From an uncultured Acetatifactor sp. (GTDB lineage: Bacteria; Bacillota; Clostridia; Lachnospirales; Lachnospiraceae): a stretch of DNA of 35,797 nucleotides. Location of the stretch: NCBI GenBank assembly GCA_910586835.1, contig CAJUJU010000043.1, forward strand, positions 1-35,797, read 5' to 3'. The position numbers and the translations under genes were made by a program. Positions within the stretch are counted from its first letter, which is position 1. Each line of letters starts with the position of its first letter. The notes below the pieces were generated by a model that saw nothing but the letters and a program-made list of their open reading frames with translations, had not been told where the DNA came from and ran no database searches. Below are positions 6,169-14,465 of the stretch, piece by piece.

Positions 6169-7896
6169 TTATAAAGAAGCCGCCTCGTCAACGATCTTCT
6201 TCAATGCAGCCAGAGCCTCGTCAGGAAGCTTGTCATAACCTTCCTTCTTGGTTGCAAAGCCTTCTACCGCATCCACACGGTTCTGCATTGCATTCTTCAG
6301 AGCCTCGGTATATGCCTTGTCGGAAAGATCGGGCTTAAACGCCTCGGAGGTCTTGCCGGACCAGTCATACATAATCTCGATATCCTCAAAAGGTCCCCAC
6401 TGCTCAAACTTTGCCTTGCCTTCCACAATGGTCTCCAGGATACCAAGCGTATCTGCAGGCTTACACTTTGTGCCCATAAAGTCGCCGGTATTCACGATAT
6501 AACAGTCAACGTTCTTCTCTTCAACCAGCTTTTTGAACTTCTCATAGTCGTTAACCAGAGGATAGGTTCTGAACGGGTTTGCATAAGGAACGATACGAAG
6601 CGCATTCATATCCGTACCTGCTGCAACACGCTCTGCGGTGGAGGTCTTGGTAGCCAGCGTAGCGCCCATTACGGATGCCAGCGCAGATCCCTTCAGTTTC
6701 ACTACCGGAGGAATGGTAGGATCCTTCATGATCCAGAAAATAGCGTTAACAGGCGCATCAATCTTATCCACACGATTAGGGCTCCACAGCTTGGACTTGA
6801 TGGCACGGCCGTTGCCGTTTCTGATATCCTCGGTAACCAGCTGAACATGGCCTTCCTCGTCCAGTGTTGCGGAACAGTTCTGAGCAGTCAGCAGGAACTT
6901 GTTGTCAGGACATCCTGTGGGATAATCCGCGGTCTTGTCAAAATAAGTAGGCTCCAGCGCAACGGAAGCACAGGTGTCCGTGTTGATGATGAAGGCATCG
7001 TCATGCAGCACCTTGATTCCGCCGAACGCATCGTACTTGCCGTTATGCTTTGCATGGGTCAGAGTGGACTTTCCGGATCCGGACAGACCGTATACGGAAG
7101 CCACAAACTTCTTTCCGCCCTCCAGGCTATACTCCTTCTGTCCGCCGTGGCAGGATGCATAACCGTTTCTGTTTGCCAGTGCCCACGCCATGGTCAGGGT
7201 GCCCTTCTTGTGCTCACCAAAATACTTCATGCCCAGGATAGCGGCACAGTTCTGATCGGTGTCAAAGTAGCACAGGGTAAGAGGATCACTCAGACAGCTG
7301 TAATCCACATCGGGAGCTTCCTCCGGGGTCCACTGGGGATTGGAGAAGATGTAGATATCAGGCTCCTTTCCGTCGCCTACCGGCTTGGACTCCTTGTACA
7401 TATGAACATATTTGTCAGACATATACTGGAAGTTCAGCATCCAGTTATAAAGAATATTTTCCTCTCCCTCGGGAATCAGCAGATGTGCCTTTACCATAAA
7501 TTCAGGATCAAGGCCGATGTAACATTCCGCATGGTACAGGTTCAGCCAACGGGTTCTGTAAACGGCATCCATCACTACCTTATCCAGCTTGCCTGCATCC
7601 ACACCGGGCTCACCCTTGATACGGCGTGCTCCGGCATAACGTCCGGTAACTGCGCCGTCGTTAAACAGAAGAACTTTTGTGTCTTTCTCCAGTCCCTGCT
7701 CCTCAGCTCTGTAGACAGGCATATCGGTCACAATGGTTCCGGGTGAATTCTTTGCGAGCTCATATGCTTCTCTCACGGTATTCACCTTGATCACATTATT
7801 CCCGTAAAAGGCAGCCTCAATGATGGAACGGGTCTTGCTGAAGCCCGGCTTGCCTGCCCCGATCTCCGCGATCGGATAAAAAGCTTTTGTTGACAT
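6169..7896 (-). CDS. pckA: Phosphoenolpyruvate carboxykinase (ATP), divergent form
   Basis: A 575-residue cytosolic enzyme of the PEP carboxykinase fold, interconverting oxaloacetate + ATP with PEP + CO2 + ADP. The P-loop is GLSGSGKST (270-278), preceded by KKGTLTMAWALANRNGYASCHGG, which aligns with the pre-P-loop region of ATP-type enzymes. TGR (84-86) matches the oxaloacetate-binding arginine segment. It is longer than E. coli PckA (540), and the kinase-2 region reads HDDAFIINTD instead of the usual EGGCYAK context, so it is a divergent branch. Start ATG 7896 has AAAGGAGG nine bases upstream. A separate promoter (7944-7972) makes it monocistronic. In this setting it probably works with oxaloacetate decarboxylase in C3/C4 flux; direction is not visible. 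Confidence 0.87.
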   Translation of the reverse strand: MSTKAFYPIAEIGAGKPGFSKTRSIIEAAFYGNNVIKVNTVREAYELAKNSPGTIVTDMPVYRAEEQGLEKDTKVLLFNDGAVTGRYAGARRIKGEPGVDAGKLDKVVMDAVYRTRWLNLYHAECYIGLDPEFMVKAHLLIPEGEENILYNWMLNFQYMSDKYVHMYKESKPVGDGKEPDIYIFSNPQWTPEEAPDVDYSCLSDPLTLCYFDTDQNCAAILGMKYFGEHKKGTLTMAWALANRNGYASCHGGQKEYSLEGGKKFVASVYGLSGSGKSTLTHAKHNGKYDAFGGIKVLHDDAFIINTDTCASVALEPTYFDKTADYPTGCPDNKFLLTAQNCSATLDEEGHVQLVTEDIRNGNGRAIKSKLWSPNRVDKIDAPVNAIFWIMKDPTIPPVVKLKGSALASVMGATLATKTSTAERVAAGTDMNALRIVPYANPFRTYPLVNDYEKFKKLVEEKNVDCYIVNTGDFMGTKCKPADTLGILETIVEGKAKFEQWGPFEDIEIMYDWSGKTSEAFKPDLSDKAYTEALKNAMQNRVDAVEGFATKKEGYDKLPDEALAALKKIVDEAASL

Positions 7897-7943
7897 ATAA
7901 AACGTCCTCCTTTGATATAATGTATTTGTACCAAATTTAATTA

Positions 7944-7972
7944 ATTATCTCAAACTCCATCCCAAAAGTCAA
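7944..7972 (-). promoter_or_regulatory. Promoter of pckA
   Basis: On the minus strand TTGACT (7967-7972) and GATAAT (7944-7949) are 17 bases apart, 48 bases before the start codon. The surrounding AT-rich leader (7918-7950) contains no obvious operator. Confidence 0.7.
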
Positions 7973-8036
7973 GAAACGCCAGACAATTTATAAAGATTTT
8001 AGCAACAACTCAGCCTTTTGCCAAACCCTCCGGTTT

Positions 8037-8702
8037 TCAATAACCTTCTGCATTTTCCCCCTTACAAAGACTCACTGCCTTCGAGGTGCCGATCCGCTCG
8101 CATCCGAGCTCCAGAAACAACTCCAGATCCTCCAGTGTGGATATGCCGCCCGCCGCCTTGATCTTTACTCCGGGGCCGATATGCTTTTTAAAAAGCTCCA
8201 CGTCCTCTTTGGTTGCTCCGCCGGTTCCAAATCCCGTGGAAGTCTTGATATAATCGGCTCCGGCGTTGGTGACGGCCCTGCACATGGCGATTTTTTCCTC
8301 CTCCGTAAGGTAACAGGTCTCCACAATCACCTTCAGAATATGGCTGCCGCAAATCTCCTTCAGTGTGCGGATCTCCTCCTCCACTTTGTCGAAAAGGCCG
8401 CTCTTCACATCCCCGATGTTCACAACCATGTCGATCTCACTGCAGCCGTCCCTCAGCGCCTGCTCCACCTCTGCCGCCTTGGCCCGGGTGACGCTGTAGC
8501 CCAGCGGAAAACCCACTACGGTGCAGATATTCACCCTGTCCTTGTAAGTTTCGTGAATGCGCCTGATATAGGACGGCGGCACGCAGACGCTGGCCGTCCC
8601 GAACTCCGCTGCCTCGTCGCACAGCTTAACAATATCCTCCCATGTGGCAAACGCCTTTAACTGCGTGTGATCCACATGACTCATCATTTCCCGTAAGGTC
8701 AT
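8037..8702 (-). CDS. deoC: Deoxyribose-phosphate aldolase
   Basis: A 221-residue class I aldolase splitting 2-deoxyribose-5-phosphate into glyceraldehyde-3-phosphate and acetaldehyde. The Schiff-base lysine is K153 in YIKTSTGF, the proton-relay lysine K182 in KIKAAGGIS, and the catalytic Asp D91 in EIDMVVNIG. MMSHVDHTQLK is the family's usual N-terminus. The start is set at ATG 8702, with GGAAGGGGAAGGT directly upstream, because it gives the family's normal length (about 220). The open frame reaches back to TTG 8771 inside thrC, which would add 23 unrelated residues. It is the last gene of the xpaC-telA-thrC run, an unusual place for a nucleoside catabolism enzyme since no deo partner is nearby. 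Confidence 0.92.
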   Translation of the reverse strand: MTLREMMSHVDHTQLKAFATWEDIVKLCDEAAEFGTASVCVPPSYIRRIHETYKDRVNICTVVGFPLGYSVTRAKAAEVEQALRDGCSEIDMVVNIGDVKSGLFDKVEEEIRTLKEICGSHILKVIVETCYLTEEEKIAMCRAVTNAGADYIKTSTGFGTGGATKEDVELFKKHIGPGVKIKAAGGISTLEDLELFLELGCERIGTSKAVSLCKGENAEGY

Positions 8703-8760
8703 ACCTTCCCCTTCCGCCCGTTTAAGCGGGCACTGATCCATGGTTTCAGGCAGGCGCATT

Positions 8761-10254
8761 TCACTGCTCAAGCTTTAAAAAGCGCCTCACCACATCCTTC
8801 ATCTGCCCCACCTGGCACTGTACGTCATGCACCACAGGCGCACTGCGAATTTCCTCAATGGCCCGGGGAACCGGCACGTTTGCCAGCCTGCTCAGTTCAT
8901 CCACCAGCTCGAAGTCTCCCATTGCGTCATATTTTGCGTCTATGGCGTTCATGACGCTCCGGGTAAATTTGAAGGGGCTTGCCGTGGAGGCAATCACGGT
9001 CTTCGTCCCGTCCTCTGTCTCCGCAAGATATTTTCCGTACACTGTGGAGGCCACTGCCGTGTGGGTATCCAGCACATAGCCGCAGGACTCATAAAGTCGC
9101 CTGATCTCAGCGGCCGTCTCCTCCTCCGTGGCATAATTGCCGTAGAAATCCGCCAGCGCCGCTCTCATCTCTTCCGTGATCTCATACCTGCCTGCACCGC
9201 TCAGGGCAGCCATCAACTCTCTGTTTTTGTCTGCGTCATCTCCGGCAATCCGGTAGATCAGCCGCTCCAGGTTGCTGGAGATCAGGATGTCCATAGAGGG
9301 TGAGCTTGTGAGCACAAACTCCCTGTTTCTGTCATATGCCCCCGTCCGAAAGAAATCATACAGCACCTTATTTTCATTGGAGGCACAGATCAGCCTGCCG
9401 ATGGGTAGTCCCATGTTCCTGGCGTAAAAGGCCGCAAGAATATTTCCGAAATTGCCGGTGGGCACCACCACATTGAGCTTCTCGCCCGCTGCCAGCTTTC
9501 CCTCCCGCACAAGGGTTGCGTAAGCAAATACATAATAACAGATCTGGGGCACCAGGCGTCCGATATTTATGGAGTTAGCGGAGGAAAACTGGAAGCCGCC
9601 CTCCCTCATTTCTTCTGCCAGCCCGCTGTCCGAGAAGAGCTTTTTCACCCCTGTCTGCGCATCGTCAAAATTGCCGTGAATCCCCACCACAAGGGTGTTT
9701 TTTCCCTTCTGGGTCACCATCTGCTTCTCCTGGACGGGGCTTACGCCGTCCTTCGGATAAAAGACGATAATGCGGGTTCCCTCCACATCCGCAAAGCCTG
9801 CCAGCGCCGCCTTTCCGGTATCTCCCGAAGTGGCCGTCAGAATCACGATCTCGTTTTTCACCTGATTTTTCCTGGCAGCGGTAATCATCAAATGAGGCAG
9901 AATAGAGAGCGCCATATCCTTAAACGCAATGGTCGCGCCGTGAAACAACTCCAGATAGTAAGCGCCGTCCGCCTCCGCCAGAGGCGCGATCACCTCCGTG
10001 TCAAACTTGGCATCGTAGGCACAATCGATGCAGTTTTTTAATTCTTCCTCCGTAAAATCCGTCAGATACAGCTTCATGACCTGGTACGCCACCTGCTGAT
10101 AAGTCATTCCCGCCAGTTCCTCAATACTTTTATCCAAGGCCGGGATGTGATCCGGCACAAACAGCCCTCCATCCGCGGAAAGTCCCTTCAGGATCGCCTC
10201 CGACGCCCTTACCGGCTCCCCGCCGCCTCTTGTACTGCTGTATAAAATCTCCAT
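8761..10254 (-). CDS. thrC: Threonine synthase
   Basis: A 497-residue PLP enzyme converting O-phosphohomoserine to threonine. It begins MEILYSSTRG, as in the long (E. coli/yeast-type) threonine synthases. The PLP lysine is K112 in ATIAFKDMAL and the phosphate-binding loop is TATSGDTGKAAL. The C-terminal segment is of the long class and lies near the usual length. The start has GGGGG upstream with spacing of about five. It begins only 23 bases after telA stops, with no visible promoter or T-box/threonine attenuator between them, so it is probably transcribed from the xpaC promoter. No hom or thrB gene is in the window. Confidence 0.93.
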   Translation of the reverse strand: MEILYSSTRGGGEPVRASEAILKGLSADGGLFVPDHIPALDKSIEELAGMTYQQVAYQVMKLYLTDFTEEELKNCIDCAYDAKFDTEVIAPLAEADGAYYLELFHGATIAFKDMALSILPHLMITAARKNQVKNEIVILTATSGDTGKAALAGFADVEGTRIIVFYPKDGVSPVQEKQMVTQKGKNTLVVGIHGNFDDAQTGVKKLFSDSGLAEEMREGGFQFSSANSINIGRLVPQICYYVFAYATLVREGKLAAGEKLNVVVPTGNFGNILAAFYARNMGLPIGRLICASNENKVLYDFFRTGAYDRNREFVLTSSPSMDILISSNLERLIYRIAGDDADKNRELMAALSGAGRYEITEEMRAALADFYGNYATEEETAAEIRRLYESCGYVLDTHTAVASTVYGKYLAETEDGTKTVIASTASPFKFTRSVMNAIDAKYDAMGDFELVDELSRLANVPVPRAIEEIRSAPVVHDVQCQVGQMKDVVRRFLKLEQ

Positions 10255-10277
10255 TTTTACCCCCTGTTTCCGTCTTC

Positions 10278-11447
10278 TTAAGCCTGATTTGCGCTTTTGC
10301 GCGTACTCAGCTCCAGCAGCTTGTCCCGCATCTCGCCCTCCAGCCTCTGCAGCTCCACTTCTGCGTTCCTTCTCTTCTCCCGGCCTTCCTCCTGGATTTT
10401 CAGCACCTCGTCCAGCGTGCTGATCAGGGTCTGATTGGTGGTCTGGAGTGTCTCGATATCCACGATTCCTCTCTCGCTCTCCCGGGCGGTCTCTATGGTG
10501 GCCGTCTTCAGGTTCTCGGCATTCTTCTTCAGCAGTTCGTTGGTCATCTCGCTGACCTCATGCTGTGCCCTGGCCGCGTCCGTAGAATGGTTCAGACCGA
10601 TGGCAATCACCATCTGGCTCTTCCAGAGAGGAATGGTGTTCACCAGGGTGGACTGGATTTTGTCGCTCATCACGGTGTCATTGTTCTGGATCAGACGGAT
10701 TTGGGGCGCCATCTGCAGGGAAACCATCCTGGTCAGCTCCAGATCGTGAACCTTTTTCTCAAACCGGTTGCACATCTCGGAGAAATCCCTGGCGGCCTGA
10801 GTATCTTCGGGAAGCTTGCTGCGCTCCGCTTTCTCCACCAGCGCGGGCAGCTCGTTTTCCATGGCCGCCTTCAGCTTCTGCTTGCCCGCCAGAATATACA
10901 TGGAAAGCTCCTTGAAATAATTCAGGTTCAGCTCATACATTTTATCCAGCATGGCCACGTCCTTCAGCAACGTGATCTGATGGGTTTCTAGCGCTTGGCT
11001 GATCTTGTTTACATTGACCTCCGCCTTGTCGTACCTGGCCTTCATGTTGGATAGCTGGTTCGCCTTTTTCTTAAACACCCCCAGGAAGCCCTTGTTTTCC
11101 TCCCCGTCCTCTATGGACTTCAGCTCCGCAACCACCTGGGTGAGCATCTCGCCCACTTCTCCCATGTCCTTGGTGCGCACGCTGTTTAACGCAGATTCGG
11201 AAAAGTCCGCGATCTTTTTCTGACAGCCCGCGCCGTACTGCAAAATCTGCTGGGTGTTGGAAAGGTCGATCTGAGCCGCAAAATCATCCACCATTCTGCG
11301 CTCTTCAGGGCTTAACTCCACCTGCAAATCCTCCGCAGGCGCCGCCTCCGCCTTACCTGCCTCCACAGGCGCCGCAGGCTTTTCCTCCAGCACCGGCTCA
11401 AACGTAAGCGTGGGAGCCTCCTTCAACAGTTCATCAATGTCATTCAT
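10278..11447 (-). CDS. telA: TelA-family toxic anion resistance protein
   Basis: A 389-residue helical protein of the TelA/YaaN family. It has a short acidic, Pro/Ala-rich N-terminus, then a long run of amphipathic helices, with family-typical stretches LSPEERRMVDDFAAQIDLS, NQLSNMKARYDKAE and MVIAIGLNHSTDAARAQHEVSEMTNELLKKNAE. The family was named for tellurite resistance; it is cytoplasmic, and its molecular role is still unclear. The start has AGGAGG eight bases upstream. It follows the xpaC-like gene by 33 bases, the same pair as xpaC-yaaN of Bacillus subtilis, supporting a joint envelope-stress role. Confidence 0.9.
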   Translation of the reverse strand: MNDIDELLKEAPTLTFEPVLEEKPAAPVEAGKAEAAPAEDLQVELSPEERRMVDDFAAQIDLSNTQQILQYGAGCQKKIADFSESALNSVRTKDMGEVGEMLTQVVAELKSIEDGEENKGFLGVFKKKANQLSNMKARYDKAEVNVNKISQALETHQITLLKDVAMLDKMYELNLNYFKELSMYILAGKQKLKAAMENELPALVEKAERSKLPEDTQAARDFSEMCNRFEKKVHDLELTRMVSLQMAPQIRLIQNNDTVMSDKIQSTLVNTIPLWKSQMVIAIGLNHSTDAARAQHEVSEMTNELLKKNAENLKTATIETARESERGIVDIETLQTTNQTLISTLDEVLKIQEEGREKRRNAEVELQRLEGEMRDKLLELSTRKSANQA

Positions 11448-11480
11448 CTATGTATCCTCCTATCCTTTCCGCAGCGCTCT

Positions 11481-12731
11481 TTATCTGGAAACCTTCTCAA
11501 ACTCGAAATCACGCTGCCCTGTAAGTCCCTCCTTGGCCAGCATGGTCTGAAGCACCTGTGCATCCGTCGTCACGTCAAAAGCCGTCTCCCGGAACATCCT
11601 GTTCAAAAGCTCTTCAAATGCGCAGTTTATGGTATCCAATGTCTTCTCGATCTCCGCCTTGGCCTCCCTGATCTCGTCCCCCTGGGCGCTCAGGTCGTCA
11701 AACTGCTCGTAAGCTCCAACCAGCTTCAGCGTGGTGGGCAGATAATAATTCATAAATTTCTGCATCTGAGGCAACTGCTCCGGATGCTCCTTCAGACCCT
11801 CGAAAATTTCCTTCAGAAGATTTTCCAGCCGGAACAATTTGGCCGAGATCTCCTCCCCCGGAATATTGTCGTTCATGTTCCGCAGCCTGCGGATACAATC
11901 CTGTCCCTGTGTGATCATCTCGTCCAGCTCGCTGCCCCCTGCGCTTTCCTGCGGCTGCTTTGCCGGCTGTGGCTTCTCCTCCACAGCCCGGCGTGCCTGA
12001 GCCTTCTGTTCCTTCTCCAGCACCTTTCTCTGCTTTTCCAGCGTGATATATTCCCTGTAGATTCTGTCGTTCAGCATCAGACAGCTTCCCTTGCTGTCCA
12101 AATGTCCCTGGGGGAAAAATCCCAGCTCCAGCATCCTCCTGATATCCTTCAGCACAAACCTGGGGGTTCTGTTGGTATGAAGCGCCAGCTCCTCCACATT
12201 GACATACTGATTCTGCCCCGAAAGCTCCACATACTTTTCCGCTCTTTTTAACCTCAGCTTCTGTTTACAGCCCACGTTGATCATCAGCACGAACGCGCCA
12301 AGCAGCAGCGCCAGAACGGAAAAAGCTGTCCACCAGCCGCCGCCATACCCCAGGCCAAGCCCGCCGAACACCGTACACAACACTGCCATGACACCCGTTC
12401 CAATGCCGCCGAACACCCGGTACAGCACGCTGGAGACGCGTCCAACCCGGCGGAAGGGCGCCGGAAGCATGGCCAGCCGCGCCTCTTTGGCCGCCTGCCG
12501 TTCTTTCTCTCTCTCCCTCTGCCGCTGCCGGGTAGCCTGCTCGTATTCCTCCGTGTAGTTCACACTTTCGGAAACGGCCTGTCCCACCCGGGAAGACACG
12601 TTTCTCACGGTGTCCGTGACCGTATTCATCACCACATCACTGAGATCCTTGAAATTTCCGCTCCGCAGGGCATCTCCCACGGCGTCGCGCAGTTCCTCCC
12701 CGATATCGCTCCAAGACCTGTTATCACTCAT
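11481..12731 (-). CDS. XpaC-like protein (5-bromo-4-chloroindolyl phosphate hydrolysis family)
   Basis: A 416-residue membrane protein. Residues 1-85 are polar and helical, with a very basic Arg/Glu/Lys/Gln segment near 70-85. Two membrane segments lie at about 103-125 and 130-152. A DprA-like winged-helix-looking stretch, NVEELALHTNRTPRFVLKDIRRMLELGFF, follows, and then a long helical C-terminal half in the style of XpaC. XpaC was identified by hydrolysis of a chromogenic phosphate, but its true role is unknown. The start ATG 12731 is preferred for its AAGGA element; upstream ATGs at 12746 and 12818 have none. The neighbour telA and the promoter at 12774-12802 support an xpaC-telA operon. 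Confidence 0.8.
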   Translation of the reverse strand: MSDNRSWSDIGEELRDAVGDALRSGNFKDLSDVVMNTVTDTVRNVSSRVGQAVSESVNYTEEYEQATRQRQREREKERQAAKEARLAMLPAPFRRVGRVSSVLYRVFGGIGTGVMAVLCTVFGGLGLGYGGGWWTAFSVLALLLGAFVLMINVGCKQKLRLKRAEKYVELSGQNQYVNVEELALHTNRTPRFVLKDIRRMLELGFFPQGHLDSKGSCLMLNDRIYREYITLEKQRKVLEKEQKAQARRAVEEKPQPAKQPQESAGGSELDEMITQGQDCIRRLRNMNDNIPGEEISAKLFRLENLLKEIFEGLKEHPEQLPQMQKFMNYYLPTTLKLVGAYEQFDDLSAQGDEIREAKAEIEKTLDTINCAFEELLNRMFRETAFDVTTDAQVLQTMLAKEGLTGQRDFEFEKVSR

Positions 12732-12773
12732 CTCTCTGTCCTTCATGTCCGAAACAAAATTTTTCCCAGATTG

Positions 12774-12802
12774 ATTATCCCACAAACAGACCGGCATGGC
12801 AA
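12774..12802 (-). promoter_or_regulatory. Promoter of the xpaC-telA-thrC-deoC unit
   Basis: On the minus strand TTGCCA (12797-12802) and GATAAT (12774-12779) are 17 bases apart, 43 bases before the chosen start. It lies between the SleB-like stop (12831) and the xpaC start, which separates the two units. Confidence 0.6.
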
Positions 12803-12830
12803 GAAATTTATTGTGCAAACAACGGAAAAT

Positions 12831-13490
12831 CTACTTAAAGAACTCATGACCGCCATGACTGAACAGAAATGTCAGATTTTCGTCAAACCACTTCATCTTA
12901 TCGCTATCCGCATACTTCCTTGCCGCAAAGAAAAGCGCTCCCTCCGAGATGTTTTCCCCCATCAGGGCCCGTCCCACCGCCGAGACGGTGACGTCGCTGA
13001 CCTCCACGGTATAATACCTGCCGTTTGCCACCGGCGAAAACTGATTCACACCGTTCTCCCTCTGGAATACCACTTCCGTCACGGTCTCCGGAAAACGCTC
13101 GCTGTCCACCCGGTTCAGCACCACATTGGCCACCAGAAGCCTCCCGTCCTCGTCCTCGGAGCCCGCTTCCGCCTCCACGATCCGCAGCAATGCTTCCATA
13201 TCTTCCTCGCTCAGACGCCGCCTGCTATCATCCATCAGGTGATAGCCCACCACCCGCTGCCCCGATACGGCCACATCCGCAATTCCAAGGCCAATACTGG
13301 CGCCCTGCAGGCTCTCCGCAGCCACTGTCCCCCGTTCCTTTGCCTTCTCTTCCAGCTCCTCCAGCTCCAGCTGCAGCTGTCCCGCAGCCTGCGGCAGAAC
13401 TCTTGCGCCGGAGAGTTCCATGACACATATATAACCCATGAGCACTACCAGATTTCCCACAATAAGCAGACTCAACGCTTTTTTATACAT
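12831..13490 (-). CDS. SleB-like cell wall hydrolase (Hydrolase_2)
   Basis: A 219-residue exported protein. An N-terminal membrane anchor or signal (about residues 5-25) is followed by a coiled, Glu/Leu/Gln-rich stretch (38-53). The catalytic domain reads IVEAEAGSEDEDGRLLVANVVLNRV (104-128), with the candidate catalytic Glu in the EAEA motif, then NQFSPVANGRYY. This matches the SleB/CwlJ spore-cortex lytic transglycosylase fold. No peptidoglycan-binding domain is present, unlike SleB itself, so a vegetative wall-remodelling role is equally possible. The start has AAAGGA/GGAAAG upstream. It is divergent from the AP2-domain gene. A possible -10 (TATACT, 13548-13553) lacks a good -35. Confidence 0.85.
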   Translation of the reverse strand: MYKKALSLLIVGNLVVLMGYICVMELSGARVLPQAAGQLQLELEELEEKAKERGTVAAESLQGASIGLGIADVAVSGQRVVGYHLMDDSRRRLSEEDMEALLRIVEAEAGSEDEDGRLLVANVVLNRVDSERFPETVTEVVFQRENGVNQFSPVANGRYYTVEVSDVTVSAVGRALMGENISEGALFFAARKYADSDKMKWFDENLTFLFSHGGHEFFK

Positions 13491-13583
13491 AAGCTTTCCG
13501 TCCTTTCGGTCCTACTGTCAAACAAGCTTTGCCTGTCCGATATATCAGTATATGACACAAAAAGGAAAAATATATCCCGGCAG

Positions 13584-13613
13584 TTGCCCAAATTGCCGAA
13601 AAAATGCTATACT
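13584..13613 (+). promoter_or_regulatory. Extended -10 promoter of the AP2-domain gene
   Basis: TTGCCC (13584-13589), an 18-base spacer and TATACT (13608-13613) preceded by TGC. The predicted transcription start is about 15 bases before the GTG at 13635, leaving a very short leader that holds only the ribosome-binding site. Confidence 0.6.
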
Positions 13614-13634
13614 GAAAAGAAAGAGGTGCTGCCA

Positions 13635-14465
13635 GTGGCAAAAAAAATTTCCCACCCGCAAAAGAATACGGCTCACCCGGAAGGAGTCTTCCCCGCTTTC
13701 AAAAAAAGCGGAGAGGCTTATTTTCGCGCCTCCCTCACCTGTCGCCGCAAGCATATCAGCCTTGGCAGCTTTCCCACGGCAGAAGAGGCTCACGCCGCCT
13801 ATCTGGAAGGACGAAGAGTTCTGGAGGACAACACTCTGACCCCTGAAAATTATCCCGCGGATTGCCTCCTTCCCTTTGAAAAATGGGTCTGCCTCGCCAA
13901 CTACCGGGACAACGGCATCTACTTCGGCAATCCCATCTATGTGGGCAGAAGGCTGTTCTACTACTATCTCTCTCCCGCCAAAGTGCTGAAGTTTGATCCG
14001 GACGATCTGTTTTATTATTCCTCCCACAAAATCATGAGTAGGGGAAATCATTACTTTGTGGCCGATTACGGTCTGCAGGTCAGTATTGTCTCCAGGTACG
14101 GCATCCGTCCCTACGCCCGCCCCGGCAGAGATTTCCGCTTTATCAACGGGGATCCCACCGATTTTCGCCGTGAAAATCTGGAGATTATCAACCTCTACCA
14201 CGGCGTCACGGCAGAACAAAAAAAGGGACAGTATATCTATACTGTCCGCATTCATGTAAACGGTAATCTGCTTGTTGGCCGATACGACGATGAGGTCACG
14301 GCCGCCATTGCCTACAACAAAGCCGCCGATATTCTGAAAAGGAACGGTTTGAAAAAAAACTTTCCCCAGAATTATATCGAAGGTCTTTCCCCAAGCCGCT
14401 ATGCAGAGCTGTACTCCTCCCTGCAGATCCCACCGAAGATCCTGAACCTTTATTTTTCAGAATAG
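13635..14465 (+). CDS. AP2 / degenerate HNH / AP2 DNA-binding protein
   Basis: A 276-residue protein starting at GTG 13635, with AGAGGTG eight bases upstream. Upstream in-frame ATGs would need a read-through of unrelated sequence. Residues 15-62 (GVFPAFKKSGEAYFRASLTCRRKHISLGSFPTAEEAHAAYLEG) and 190-237 (GVTAEQKKGQYIYTVRIHVNGNLLVGRYDDEVTAAIAYNKAA) both follow the AP2 pattern of three strands and a helix. Residues 135-186 match the HNH homing-endonuclease core, ending INGDPTDFRRENLEIIN. The canonical form is DHINGDxxDNRRENL; here the catalytic His position is Phe169 and the DN is DF. I infer a DNA-binding protein descended from an HNH-AP2 endonuclease and no longer able to cut. Its 3' end overlaps the lysozyme gene by 16 bases. 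Confidence 0.75.
   Translation: MAKKISHPQKNTAHPEGVFPAFKKSGEAYFRASLTCRRKHISLGSFPTAEEAHAAYLEGRRVLEDNTLTPENYPADCLLPFEKWVCLANYRDNGIYFGNPIYVGRRLFYYYLSPAKVLKFDPDDLFYYSSHKIMSRGNHYFVADYGLQVSIVSRYGIRPYARPGRDFRFINGDPTDFRRENLEIINLYHGVTAEQKKGQYIYTVRIHVNGNLLVGRYDDEVTAAIAYNKAADILKRNGLKKNFPQNYIEGLSPSRYAELYSSLQIPPKILNLYFSE

Noticed and set aside
8703..8771. A longer DeoC starting at TTG 8771
   Set aside because: It would add 23 residues not found in the family. ATG 8702 has a strong purine-rich ribosome-binding site and gives the usual length.
12771..13634. Extension of the AP2-domain protein upstream to 12771
   Set aside because: The extra 288 codons are antisense to the SleB-like gene and resemble no protein. 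The promoter at 13584-13613 and the GTG at 13635 fit the real start.
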